Assembly: GCA_050301235.1 (NCBI GenBank)
Contig: JBNKZD010000070.1
Location: 8,166-72,165, forward strand
Origin: JAFGIN01 sp050301235
Lineage (GTDB): Bacteria; Fibrobacterota; Chitinivibrionia; Chitinivibrionales; Chitinispirillaceae
DNA length: 64,000 nt
Direction: 5' to 3'
Made by a program: the position numbers and the translations under genes. Positions 9,771-19,272 of this stretch are shown piece after piece. How positions within the stretch are numbered: the first letter of the stretch is position 1; every line of letters starts with the position of its first letter. The notes beneath the pieces were generated by a model. It was not told where the DNA came from, did not search any database, and saw only the letters and a list, made by a program, of their open reading frames with translations.

Positions 9771-10669
9771 TTTTAACACTTCTATTGTCGATAGCTCAAA
9801 TAGCAGCCTTGATCTATTTAGGGTTTACATCTGTACGAATTAATCGTCTGCAGACTTTATCAAAAAATTTTGACTGGGTTTTACACAATAATTCTTTTTT
9901 AGCAAAATATGGCGAACCTTTATTCTGGCCACTGATCGTCACCGGATCAATAATGTCAGTATATCTTTTACTAATTTCTTTCTCAGTAACAGTGAGTGAA
10001 TTTATCGGTATTAAATACATTTTACTCTCAGCAGGAATTGGCATTACCTTTTTATTGTACTATATCATTGACACTAAAGTAAAAAGGCAAATTCCACTTA
10101 AGGAAGAACGCACAGCCAGATTTGTTAAAAGAACTCTTGGGTATTACCTAGATCCCCGCTGGGTAACAGGTGCCGTGGCTTCAGTTGCAGGTACTTTTGT
10201 AATTATTGGAGCATCATTTATTCTGAATAAAATCTCATTTCCTATGTTTATTTGTTATATTTCCTGCGCCATAGTTTCTTTTGGATTAATATGGTTAGGA
10301 ATTGTACTGGCTTTGAAGGAAAAAATACCTCATGTAAATGACATCGCCACGATTACCCCTATTGATCTTGGTGAAAATTACCGTTCATTTTCACTTTCAT
10401 TACAAATTGGAATGGTTTATTTCTTTTCTCTATTTCTGATGTTTATGATTGTTATCCAATGGTTTGGATATGTTATTGCAGTTGGCCCGTATTTCTCAGA
10501 ATTTTATGCATTTTTTGGAGAAAAGTCTCCACAATTTAAACCAATTTTTACAATGGTTCAATGGGAAAACATTTCTTCTGTCTTTTCTGCAATGTTATTC
10601 ATTTTACTTGTGCACTGTAGACAATTCAAGAATATTACTTCGATCCGATTAATAACTTTTGCAAAGTGA
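9767..10669 (+). CDS. Polytopic membrane protein of unknown function
   Basis: A 300-residue protein with about seven hydrophobic segments (near residues 1-18, 50-72, 80-103, 135-155, 160-182, 210-235 and 272-287). I do not recognise a family. It overlaps the GntR gene by four bases (ATGA), so it is the likely target of that regulator; in YtrA-type operons this position is often taken by ABC-transporter or membrane-stress proteins, but no ATPase partner is present here. The next gene, a membrane-anchored MutS-like ATPase, starts 51 bases downstream and may be co-transcribed. Confidence 0.7.
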   Translation: MILTLLLSIAQIAALIYLGFTSVRINRLQTLSKNFDWVLHNNSFLAKYGEPLFWPLIVTGSIMSVYLLLISFSVTVSEFIGIKYILLSAGIGITFLLYYIIDTKVKRQIPLKEERTARFVKRTLGYYLDPRWVTGAVASVAGTFVIIGASFILNKISFPMFICYISCAIVSFGLIWLGIVLALKEKIPHVNDIATITPIDLGENYRSFSLSLQIGMVYFFSLFLMFMIVIQWFGYVIAVGPYFSEFYAFFGEKSPQFKPIFTMVQWENISSVFSAMLFILLVHCRQFKNITSIRLITFAK

Positions 10670-10720
10670 AAGATAGCAAAAGCTGTTTTCAATTACATTC
10701 CTTAAAATTAAGGCAATTAA

Positions 10721-12328
10721 ATGTTTGGGAATTCAAAAAGAAAATTTCTTGAGAAATTCAAGGCTTCGTGGGGTAATCCCAAAACAGATGCATTCAACTT
10801 CGATGCCATCGAACAGTACTTCAGAAAAAAGGACAACTCTGCAGCGTTGCAGGTACTTTCCAATCAAACGATAAATGACCTGGACTTCTACGGTCTGTTT
10901 GCATTTACAGACCGAACGCATTCCAGGATCGGGCAACAGTATCTTTTTAACAAACTACTGACTGTTAAGAATGTCCCCTATTTCATCGAACAGGAAAAAC
11001 TTATTGAGCATTTTACAAAAAATGAACAAGATCGTCTGGATACTCAATTTATTCTGAATAAATTAAATGATGACGAATCTTATAATGTTTGTAATTTGTT
11101 TCTTGAAGATTTTGTAGAACCGCCAAAATACTTCCCCATAATTAAGGTCTTGTCATTAGTTAGCTTCCTTACATTTATTGCGATAATCTTTTTGCCAAAG
11201 ATCGGCATTTTTGTAATTGGTCTCTTCGCTATAAATCTATTTCTGCACTATCTAAATAAGAAGCATATAGAAATGTATTCCGATTCTATTCCGAGATTGT
11301 CATTGTTAAGCAGATGTATTAGAGAATTAATAAAAATTAACATGCCTCTCGATTCAGACAAAGCCCTTGTTTCATCATTAGGATCAATCGAGAAGCTTAA
11401 CGGTAAGATGTCGATTTTTACCATTGAATCAAAGCAGACGGCAGACCCTATGGCTGGCATGTTCTATATGTTGGTTGAATATATCAAGATTCTTTTTTTG
11501 TTGGAGCCCATCATTGTATTCAGTGCATTGAAACATCTGCGATTAAAACGAAAAGATATTCAAAATCTTTATGAATTTTTCGGTAAAATTGACAGTGCCA
11601 ATTCAATAGCATCACTGCGGTGCGGACTAAGCCATTATTGCATTCCCAAAATATTTATGGAACGCAAAGGCATTGGGTTCGATGACCTGTATCATCCATT
11701 GATCCAAAACTGTGTTACCAATTCAATGGATACTAAAGGGAAATCTATACTTCTTTCCGGATCTAACATGTCCGGTAAGACCACCTTTATCCGTTCCTTA
11801 TCAATAAGTACATTATTCGCTCAGACAATCAATACCTGCTTTGCATCCAATTTTCAATTATCCCCTATGAAAATATACTCTGCAATCAGGATTTCAGATG
11901 ATGTATTAAGTGGTAAGAGCTATTATTTTGAAGAAGTTCTTGCCATAAATGAAATGGTTAAAGAAAGCCAATTGGGGTCAAGAACTTTGTTCCTTCTCGA
12001 TGAAATATTTAAAGGTACAAACACTATTGAGAGGATAGCTGCCGGGAAAGCCGTGCTTTCATATATCAGTAAAAATGGCAATACTGTTTTTGTTTCTACC
12101 CACGATATCGAATTAACTGGATTACTTAATAATACATACGATTTGTACCATTTTACTGAATTGGTAGTTGACGGTAAGGTACATTTCGACTACAAATTGA
12201 AAAGTGGTGAACTTAAAACAAGAAATGCAATCAGGATTTTGGAGATTAATGGTTATCCTGAAGAAATAATTGAAGAAGCCAAAGAAATCTCAAACCTGAT
12301 AATTGGGTTAAACTCACAAAATGGATAA
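10721..12328 (+). CDS. Membrane-anchored MutS-like ATPase
   Basis: The C-terminal third is a MutS-type ABC ATPase: Walker A GSNMSGKTT (347-355), Walker B region TLFLLDEIFKGTN, and a STHD switch. The N-terminal mismatch-recognition and connector domains of true MutS are missing. Instead two adjacent hydrophobic segments (about 139-180) probably place the protein in the membrane, as in the ~600-residue MutS-like proteins common in Bacteroidetes and relatives. It is therefore unlikely to perform ordinary mismatch repair. It follows the GntR-membrane protein pair with a short gap. A hairpin-like inverted repeat follows the stop codon. Function unknown. Confidence 0.8.
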   Translation: MFGNSKRKFLEKFKASWGNPKTDAFNFDAIEQYFRKKDNSAALQVLSNQTINDLDFYGLFAFTDRTHSRIGQQYLFNKLLTVKNVPYFIEQEKLIEHFTKNEQDRLDTQFILNKLNDDESYNVCNLFLEDFVEPPKYFPIIKVLSLVSFLTFIAIIFLPKIGIFVIGLFAINLFLHYLNKKHIEMYSDSIPRLSLLSRCIRELIKINMPLDSDKALVSSLGSIEKLNGKMSIFTIESKQTADPMAGMFYMLVEYIKILFLLEPIIVFSALKHLRLKRKDIQNLYEFFGKIDSANSIASLRCGLSHYCIPKIFMERKGIGFDDLYHPLIQNCVTNSMDTKGKSILLSGSNMSGKTTFIRSLSISTLFAQTINTCFASNFQLSPMKIYSAIRISDDVLSGKSYYFEEVLAINEMVKESQLGSRTLFLLDEIFKGTNTIERIAAGKAVLSYISKNGNTVFVSTHDIELTGLLNNTYDLYHFTELVVDGKVHFDYKLKSGELKTRNAIRILEINGYPEEIIEEAKEISNLIIGLNSQNG

Positions 12329-12368
12329 GAATTTCTATAAGCAGTTACAAAGGAAACCGTTCGCGAAG

Positions 12369-12454
12369 AAAGATGATGGCTGACCTGCAACAGACGAACA
12401 AGAAGCCACTGTCGGCTCCGGGCTTAAAGCAGCCTTTCGACCCGAATCATCTTT
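12369..12454. terminator. Inverted repeat / possible terminator after the MutS-like gene
   Basis: Nine-base perfect arms (AAAGATGAT at 12369-12377, ATCATCTTT at 12446-12454) enclose about 68 bases that are clearly more GC-rich than the surroundings, and a short T run follows. It may terminate the upstream operon or be a small mobile remnant. The rest of the 12329-12642 interval is AT-rich and holds no other feature I can support. Confidence 0.35.
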
Positions 12455-12642
12455 TTACATAGGGATAGAAGTAATTATAGCCTATCAAATTTCACAAACT
12501 TATTATATATTTAGTAATCTGCAATTGTTTGATTCATTTTCAGCATTATGTATTGAATTTGCTTTTCTATTGCTCAAGTCAAAATTAATAAATTATTTTG
12601 TACAATAAATAAGAGATATCAATATATCACAGTGTCAACATC

Positions 12643-15429
12643 ATGAAACAACACCTATTTTTTATAGCCTTTGCTCTGCAGCTTTTATTCATCAGTATAA
12701 ATGCATTGTCGCAGGAACAAGCAGACTCATCAGATGATGAAATAGTTATTGAAATTGAATCCGCATCAGCCGACACTACTGTGATGCAGGCAGACACCCT
12801 TCCAGGACTTGAAAGTGAACCAAAGCTTACCACCTTTATTAAAGCGGATTATCCGGCAGATCTTCAAAAATCGGGAGTGCAGGGAAACGTGCGGCTGGTG
12901 TTACTGGTTTCTGAAAACGGCACGGTTGACAGTGTTGGTGTATTAAAGGGTTGTCATCCAATTCTTGATTATAACGCAGAAGATGCTGCCAAACGGTTTG
13001 TTTTCACCCCTGCGAAAGCCGATGGGCAACCTGTTGCCGTGCTGCTTGAATACGATTATCAGTTTTCTCTGACCGATGCACTTGTGGGAAATGACACTTC
13101 CGTTAACTTTTCCGGTACCATTCTGGAAAAAGGCACACGCACACCAGTATCTGATGCCACAATATCCGTTACTTTTGAGGATACTCTTTCCGACACAACT
13201 CTGCCGGTACCTTTTTCAACCTATCTGAAAACGATATGCAGTTACGCAGGCCAATCCTGTGAAGCGGGAAAGATGATAACCACCACCGACTCTCTCGGCA
13301 GGTTTTCATTCAAGGCACTTCCCTGTTGCAGCATACTGGTCACCTGCATTATACCCGGATATGAGCGATACTGGCAACGGGAGGTGATTGTTGCTGGATC
13401 CAATCTGTCAGTTGTTTACTGGCCTGAGCGATCCTCGTATTCGGAGTATGAAATTGTTGTTTATGGAAAAACTGAAGAAAAAGAGGTAAGCCAGCGACAA
13501 CTCTCAAAAAAGGAAGTGCGAAGTCTTCCCGGTGTTGGCGGTGATGCGGTTCGTGTGGTGCAGACTCTTCCGGGAGTTGGTCGTCCGACAATGGGTAGCG
13601 GAGACATAATTGTGCGTGGCAGCCGGCCTTGGGACTCTGGATATTTCCTTGATGGATTGCGGATTCCACAGCTCTACCATCTTGATGGATTAAAATCTGT
13701 TTACAATACTGAAGCGCTCGAAACAGTAAACTTTTTTCCGGGTGGAACAGGGGTGCGGCATGGTGGATATACCGGAGGAATCATAGAGATCGTCCCGCGT
13801 AAAGCACGCACCGACCGGCTCCACGGTTTTGCAGAACTCAATGGGATGGATGTCAACTTTTCAGTAGAAGGGCCGATCAATAAAAATATCTCATTTCTGG
13901 TAGCCGCGCGACGCAGTTTTCTGGGTAATGCGCTATCAAAAGTGTTTGAAAAACTTGAGGATTGGGGTGAAAACCTTCCGTTGTGGATTCTGCTTTACTA
14001 CTGGGACTATGTTGCCAGAACAGATATCCGTATAAATGATAGTCAGCACCTCTCTCTGAGTGTATTTGGTTCGCGGGACAGCGTGCTGTTCATTTCTAAT
14101 GAAAGCAGAGGTGGCAGCAGCGAGATTAAATCATCTGCTGACCGACTCAATACCATGCGACTCTTCACAATGATTACCTCCGGCTGGCAATGGGATATCT
14201 CTTCATCGATCAAAAATAGCCTCCAATACGACATGACTATCAACAGGGAGCATCTAGCAGCCTTTGGAACTCTTGAAATCAACCAGAAAGATATATCACA
14301 TCAGATCCGTGATGAGCTTACACTTAAAGCTGGCGATCATTTGACTGTATATCCGGGAATTGACCTGTTGTTTGATCCGGTCGACTTTACTATGATCAGA
14401 TCTGATGCCAAAGGGGTCTACAGAAAAGACACACTTGACAAATGGCTGTTTGGTGTGTTGGGAGCATTCCTTTTTGCTGAGTACAACGCTACCGATCGTT
14501 TGAAATTAACACCAGGAATCCGATTCGATTATTTTCCCGAACTTGATTATCACGGTTCTATACTTCCGCAATTTGGTCCTTACGGAAAGAAAGCCCCCAA
14601 ATGGCGTGGTTCCGGAGAACCATCAGTGCGACTCGGTGCTCGTTATTCGATTAATGACCGACATACGGCGAAAGCTGCTCTTGGCACTTACAGCCAGACA
14701 CCGCAGCCGGTTGGTCAGGTGATCCACCCTACCTGGGGGAACCCTGAGCTACCTGCCACCAAAGCATCACAATATGTTGTCGGTTACGAGTGGAAATGCA
14801 CCGATCTGCTCAGCGTCGATCTTCAGGGATATACCAATTTCCAGTGGAATATTCCCCGACTCGATACAAGTAAAGCAGCTGTTGCAAGTGGTAAAACCTG
14901 GAATGCTGACATGAGGGGCAGGATGTTTGGTCTTGAAATTCTTATACGGTATCTTGACAATAATCAGTTCTTCGGATGGATCACTTACACGCTTTCACGA
15001 AGTGAACGGAAAGCCCCGGGTGATCATAAGTGGACACTATTCGAAGAAGATATACCACACTATCTGCAACTACTCGGTGGAGTACATCTACCTTTCAACT
15101 GGGATGCAAGTTTGCGTCTTCAATACGCCACCGGAAAACCACAAACACCGGTTACAGGTCGAATACTTTACGAAAACACTCAACAGTTTATGCCACGCTA
15201 TGGAGAACCTTATTCTGAAAGGACCGATCCGTATTTTAAACTTGGTATGCGATTCGATCACCTGCACGCGACAAAACGTTTTACCTGGTCAGCATTTATC
15301 GATCTTCCGGACCTGTTGGGACCTCTTTACATGAGTCCTGAATTTTATGTCTATAATTATGACTATACCGAGCACGAACCATTTACCATGATCCCACTGA
15401 TCATGGGAGGATTCAGGGTGCAGTTCTGA
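12643..15429 (+). CDS. TonB-dependent receptor with an N-terminal TonB C-terminal domain
   Basis: A 928-residue outer-membrane protein. Residues 1-23 are a signal peptide. Residues ~62-145 match a TonB C-terminal domain (ADYPADLQKSGVQGNVRLVL, with AAKRFVFTPAKADG), normally found on the inner-membrane energy transducer rather than the receptor. A carboxypeptidase-regulatory-like beta domain (about 152-262) and a plug domain follow (VRVVQTLPGVGRPTMGSGD, IIVRGSRPWDSGYFLDGL). The remainder is a beta-barrel ending in the aromatic residue expected for outer-membrane insertion (FRVQF). It probably imports a large or chelated substrate that cannot be named from sequence. It heads a run of overlapping genes: the next starts within its stop codon (TGATG). 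Confidence 0.88.
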   Translation: MKQHLFFIAFALQLLFISINALSQEQADSSDDEIVIEIESASADTTVMQADTLPGLESEPKLTTFIKADYPADLQKSGVQGNVRLVLLVSENGTVDSVGVLKGCHPILDYNAEDAAKRFVFTPAKADGQPVAVLLEYDYQFSLTDALVGNDTSVNFSGTILEKGTRTPVSDATISVTFEDTLSDTTLPVPFSTYLKTICSYAGQSCEAGKMITTTDSLGRFSFKALPCCSILVTCIIPGYERYWQREVIVAGSNLSVVYWPERSSYSEYEIVVYGKTEEKEVSQRQLSKKEVRSLPGVGGDAVRVVQTLPGVGRPTMGSGDIIVRGSRPWDSGYFLDGLRIPQLYHLDGLKSVYNTEALETVNFFPGGTGVRHGGYTGGIIEIVPRKARTDRLHGFAELNGMDVNFSVEGPINKNISFLVAARRSFLGNALSKVFEKLEDWGENLPLWILLYYWDYVARTDIRINDSQHLSLSVFGSRDSVLFISNESRGGSSEIKSSADRLNTMRLFTMITSGWQWDISSSIKNSLQYDMTINREHLAAFGTLEINQKDISHQIRDELTLKAGDHLTVYPGIDLLFDPVDFTMIRSDAKGVYRKDTLDKWLFGVLGAFLFAEYNATDRLKLTPGIRFDYFPELDYHGSILPQFGPYGKKAPKWRGSGEPSVRLGARYSINDRHTAKAALGTYSQTPQPVGQVIHPTWGNPELPATKASQYVVGYEWKCTDLLSVDLQGYTNFQWNIPRLDTSKAAVASGKTWNADMRGRMFGLEILIRYLDNNQFFGWITYTLSRSERKAPGDHKWTLFEEDIPHYLQLLGGVHLPFNWDASLRLQYATGKPQTPVTGRILYENTQQFMPRYGEPYSERTDPYFKLGMRFDHLHATKRFTWSAFIDLPDLLGPLYMSPEFYVYNYDYTEHEPFTMIPLIMGGFRVQF

Positions 15430-16688
15430 TGAAAAAAAACACTATGCATCTACAACCGACAAATAAACTGTCAGTCCGCAACGGAATATATGGGTTGTTG
15501 CTGGTGATGGGAGTACTTCTCATCCACTGCGGATTTTCAAGTTCCTTTGAACAGATCGAGGAAAACCGGGTGCGTACTATCGATTTTACCTATCGAAATT
15601 GTGCAGACACATCAACCTGTGAAGCATCACCTGGTGACAGCATGGAAATTACAGCACTGTTTGCAGGAGAAAAAGTTACTGATATCGAGCTTTCAGTTTC
15701 ATTTAATGTTCAGCGTTCTATATATGGTATATATAGTACCTTTGATTCGCTACCGCTAGATTATACCATTATTAAATCGACATTACAATCGCCCGGCAGT
15801 GATGCCGACACATTCACATTCAGATTTAAAATTCCCGATTCAATACTGATAACATCTTCTTTTCTTCCGGAATATAACTGGGCAGATGCATTTCCTGCAG
15901 AACTCCGTTCCTGGTTTCCATCATCGTTTACTTCCACGAATAAATCTGACATTATTGCAAAACTGAATACAGTGTCAAGTCAATCAGTACCACCAGATAC
16001 AATATTTGGGCTGCCATTTACCAGTTTTCTCCCCTTTTCGGAAACGGTTCTTCAAATTTTCACCGCTCCGGTTGAACTGAGAGCCTTGATCAACAAAAAA
16101 TACGAAATCGTGAGCTACTGTTCGGTTCGTTACAACCGCAAATTACATCATCTCGACAATTATATAAGCTGTAATTATAATCCGCTTATTACCAGAATGG
16201 GAATATATCGTGTATATCAGAACAACCTTACCTTCTTTGATCCATCAAAGCACACACAACGTCACGACACGATAGTTCTATACGAAAGAGAAAACAATAT
16301 CGACAATCGTGAATATACCCTTCATATAGAAAAAGATGTTTCCTATTTTCTTTTCGCACAAAGCAACACCCCCCAGGAAACACATTCTATCTACGGAACA
16401 TCGATAAAAGAAACATACTACTTTGAATGGTTTTATCAGCAGGATTTTACCGGTAACGATTCGGTGTCAACAGACGAAAAAATGACTCTGCTGTCAAATG
16501 CTGATGGCCCAATTATACCATTACATCCTGCTGCTACCCGGAGTATTGACCATAGCAGTATCTGGATACAGGTACGCGATAATGCCGATGGTGCACAATT
16601 ATATCCCACAGGATCATCAGTTTTTCGCACGAATATATTCTTTACCTATTCCGATGAATACATCAAAAAGCAGGAGTTATTAAAATGA
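15429..16688 (+). CDS. Probable envelope lipoprotein linked to the TonB receptor
   Basis: A 419-residue protein with a hydrophobic leader (residues 18-34) ending in LLIHC, which could be a lipoprotein cleavage site although His before Cys is unusual. The body is beta-rich with many Asp/Thr/Ser residues and no recognised motif. Its start overlaps the receptor stop by one base and its stop overlaps the next start (ATGA), so the three genes form a coupled unit. By position it may be a surface substrate-binding partner of the receptor; that is inference. Confidence 0.7.
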   Translation: MKKNTMHLQPTNKLSVRNGIYGLLLVMGVLLIHCGFSSSFEQIEENRVRTIDFTYRNCADTSTCEASPGDSMEITALFAGEKVTDIELSVSFNVQRSIYGIYSTFDSLPLDYTIIKSTLQSPGSDADTFTFRFKIPDSILITSSFLPEYNWADAFPAELRSWFPSSFTSTNKSDIIAKLNTVSSQSVPPDTIFGLPFTSFLPFSETVLQIFTAPVELRALINKKYEIVSYCSVRYNRKLHHLDNYISCNYNPLITRMGIYRVYQNNLTFFDPSKHTQRHDTIVLYERENNIDNREYTLHIEKDVSYFLFAQSNTPQETHSIYGTSIKETYYFEWFYQQDFTGNDSVSTDEKMTLLSNADGPIIPLHPAATRSIDHSSIWIQVRDNADGAQLYPTGSSVFRTNIFFTYSDEYIKKQELLK

Positions 16689-17419
16689 AGGTTGTCCGCT
16701 TTCTTTCTATCATTCCCATTGTACTTGCGGGTATGTATACAGTTGTATTGGGAAATGACTCAACGGTAACGAACGCATCAGATTTACTGAAATCTCCGAC
16801 CGCACTTACTGTTGTGGATTCGATTTCTGCACCTGATGCGCTTGTCTCATTTACTGCAATGAATAAGAAGTACCTTAAAAAGTCCGTTATTACTAATATC
16901 CTTTATCTGGGTGGATTTGGTCTTTATCAGGGTATAGTTATTCCAGGTATTAACAGGGCGGATAACACAATGGATCAATTGAAATGGGCTCCTCTCAGTT
17001 ATCTTTCGGTTGGAATGATGTATGCAAGTCTTCCGATTAATGTAATCTCCTCTTACCGGGCAAGAAGCAATTATAAATACTATTATAAAACAGCTCCCAC
17101 AAATTTAGCACTACCAATTATATTTACAGGTGCGGGACTGTGTATTGGATCATTTGGTGGTTCAATCTGGCGAATGATATCGGATTATAAAGATAATAAA
17201 GAATTTGATAATTCTTATACAAAATATGAAAAATTGTCAAATGGCCTGCTCACTGCAGGACTTATCACTTTTGCAGGAGCAAACCTCTATTCGCTTGCAT
17301 ATACGATCGTCCTTGGGGAGAAGGCGAAACAGCAATCTCCTTCCAAAACCGCATCACTGCAATTTGCTCCAATGCGGTACGGTAATGCTAATGGCGGCAT
17401 GTTGACCTGGAATTTTTAG
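16685..17419 (+). CDS. Envelope protein of unknown function in the TonB-receptor operon
   Basis: 244 residues with an N-terminal signal sequence (FLSIIPIVLAGMYTVVLG) and several later hydrophobic stretches (about 71-87, 105-122, 143-165 and 192-213). A good ribosome site (AGGAG, eight bases before the ATG) lies inside the previous gene. It overlaps that gene by four bases. No family recognised; probably membrane associated and functionally tied to the receptor and lipoprotein upstream. Confidence 0.65.
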   Translation: MKVVRFLSIIPIVLAGMYTVVLGNDSTVTNASDLLKSPTALTVVDSISAPDALVSFTAMNKKYLKKSVITNILYLGGFGLYQGIVIPGINRADNTMDQLKWAPLSYLSVGMMYASLPINVISSYRARSNYKYYYKTAPTNLALPIIFTGAGLCIGSFGGSIWRMISDYKDNKEFDNSYTKYEKLSNGLLTAGLITFAGANLYSLAYTIVLGEKAKQQSPSKTASLQFAPMRYGNANGGMLTWNF

Positions 17420-17445
17420 GGTTTGACGCATTACACCTATCACCA

Positions 17446-18105
17446 ATGGGATTAATCGTGAAATATCAGATAGAGAAGCAATTCCCACTATTATCCCATT
17501 TAGTTACGATCTTCGGGATCATTTTTCTCATCGAAATGTTCACAATGCAAATTGTATATACATCATTTGATTTTTTTAAAACTCCACTCAGTCCTTATGC
17601 CACTGGTAATTACTGGTATGTAGTTTCATCTGGATTGATGCTTATTGGTACAAGTTATCTCATTTTGTCATTTCTATTCATGAACAGTGCTGGAGTTAGT
17701 AAACGTGCAACTGCAATAGGATCTTACATTCTTGCAGCAACAGGGTTAAGCACCTACTTGCTCACTATTTTTCAAACAGATATCGGACCAACGGTCAGTA
17801 TCACCGGGCACATTCACATTATTTCAGCACATATTCACTTTATGCTGCTTCCGCTTTCGGTGATATGGATCTGTGCAGGTTTAAATGATCATTCATGGAG
17901 AATGTATCGAACTGTCTCGTTCATCTTTTCCTTTGTGCTTATAGGGATTGGAATTGTGCTTGTTCTAAAAAAGCATATTGGAATTTCAGACTACTCAGGA
18001 GTAATCCAAAAATCCCTGATTACTTTCATTGTTGTGTGGATAATAATTTCAGCACGAGTACACTTAAACCGTAGCCATATCTGCGTTTGTTCACCACCAC
18101 AATGA
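17446..18105 (+). CDS. DUF998-type membrane protein
   Basis: 219 residues with six probable membrane helices. The SPYATGNYWYVVSSG segment and the helix spacing resemble the DUF998 family of small integral membrane proteins, whose function is not established. It starts 26 bases after the previous gene and could be the last member of the receptor operon. A GTG four codons in is an alternative start. Confidence 0.65.
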   Translation: MGLIVKYQIEKQFPLLSHLVTIFGIIFLIEMFTMQIVYTSFDFFKTPLSPYATGNYWYVVSSGLMLIGTSYLILSFLFMNSAGVSKRATAIGSYILAATGLSTYLLTIFQTDIGPTVSITGHIHIISAHIHFMLLPLSVIWICAGLNDHSWRMYRTVSFIFSFVLIGIGIVLVLKKHIGISDYSGVIQKSLITFIVVWIIISARVHLNRSHICVCSPPQ

Positions 18106-18268
18106 AAGCTATGTTCAAATAAAAAAAGGTATCCTCAGTTATGGCATCAATAATGGGATGGTTCATTACATGACCCTATTTGAGATTAAAATCTTTTCTG
18201 GCATAGAAGGCAATCTGTACATTTGGTTTTTTGCATTATGGCACAGAATATACTTGTGGATATTGGAA

Positions 18269-18664
18269 TTAATCAATATTTCTATTGCAATACTCTCTCA
18301 CCACCGCCACATCTGCTTCAGCCCAATCTATTGTCATTAAATGTTGCGGGAGTAGCCAGACATACTCTGCATGTTCTTTCAGCACGATTTCCCCCGATTT
18401 TATTGCACATAAAAATGGGTAGAGTGTTATGTTAAATGTCGGGTATGAATAAACACTTTCCGGCAGTTTTCCTGTAATTTCAACTTGAATGGTGAGTTCT
18501 TCAGACAGTTCCCTTTTCAGGCACTCTTCGAGAGTTTCCCCAGCATTTACTTTTCCACCGGGGAACTCCCATTTCAGCGGCATACTCATTGTGCTGCTTC
18601 TCCGGGTGACGAGTACATAGCCGTTGCGCTCGATGATACCGCATGTTACATGGAGATGTTTCAT
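18269..18664 (-). CDS. MutT-type Nudix hydrolase
   Basis: 131 residues, the size of MutT. The Nudix box is intact: GGKVNAGETLEECLKRELSE followed by E, giving GX5EX7REUXEE. The N-terminal part (TCGIIERNGYVLVTRR) and WEFPGGK are typical of 8-oxo-dGTP/CTP pyrophosphohydrolases that clean the nucleotide pool. It stands alone on the minus strand. The short spacer to the DUF998 gene holds nothing I can support. Confidence 0.88.
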   Translation of the reverse strand: MKHLHVTCGIIERNGYVLVTRRSSTMSMPLKWEFPGGKVNAGETLEECLKRELSEELTIQVEITGKLPESVYSYPTFNITLYPFLCAIKSGEIVLKEHAEYVWLLPQHLMTIDWAEADVAVVREYCNRNID

Positions 18665-18810
18665 AGTAGTAGCAATTTATTAAATGCTTCACTCTGATCC
18701 AAGTAAACAATGATAGTAACTCAGAAAAAGGATAGTAATTTACACATCTTACTATGGGAATACAATGTTTCGATATTGAATTGAACATAACTACTGTGTA
18801 TTTTTTATTC

Positions 18811-19272
18811 ATGAAAAAGAAAAGCGCTGGATTACTCATGTTTCGTTTCAAAAATGGTGCATTGGAGCTAATGCTCTGCCATATGGGCGGACCGTTCTGG
18901 AAGAATAAAGATTCCGGCTCATGGACAATTCCAAAAGGGGAATATAATGAGGAAGAAGATCCTTTTGATGCTGCAAAAAGAGAATTTCTTGAAGAAACTG
19001 GTTTTACTCCTGAAGGTTCATTTGTAAAGTTAACAGCACTTAAACAGTCCAGCGGTAAATTAATTTCAGCATGGGCATTTGAGAGCGATTGTGATATAAC
19101 AAAAATTACAAGTAACACATTCGAAATTGAATGGCCGCCTCATTCCGGGAAAATTTCGAGTTTTCCTGAAATTGACCGTGCAGAATGGTTTCCAGCTGAT
19201 CTGGCAAAAGAAAAAATTCTCAAGGGTCAGATTGGTTTTATTGATGAGTTGTGTGCTATTTTGAAGAGATGA
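18811..19272 (+). CDS. Nudix hydrolase (diadenosine-tetraphosphatase-like)
   Basis: About 153 residues from the ATG at 18811; an upstream ATG at 18754 would add 19 residues that do not look conserved. It opens with SAGLLMFRF and carries WTIPKGEYNEEEDPFDAAKR followed by EFLEETGF, a complete Nudix box. The PKGE form is typical of bacterial Ap4A-type or NTP-like Nudix proteins. It is a different branch from the MutT-like gene just upstream, which is transcribed divergently from it. It converges on, and overlaps by 17 bases, the metallo-hydrolase gene downstream. Confidence 0.83.
   Translation: MKKKSAGLLMFRFKNGALELMLCHMGGPFWKNKDSGSWTIPKGEYNEEEDPFDAAKREFLEETGFTPEGSFVKLTALKQSSGKLISAWAFESDCDITKITSNTFEIEWPPHSGKISSFPEIDRAEWFPADLAKEKILKGQIGFIDELCAILKR

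Noticed and set aside
18501..19118. 205-codon minus-strand frame across the two Nudix genes
   Set aside because: It overlaps two well-supported Nudix genes in other registers and shows no family signature.
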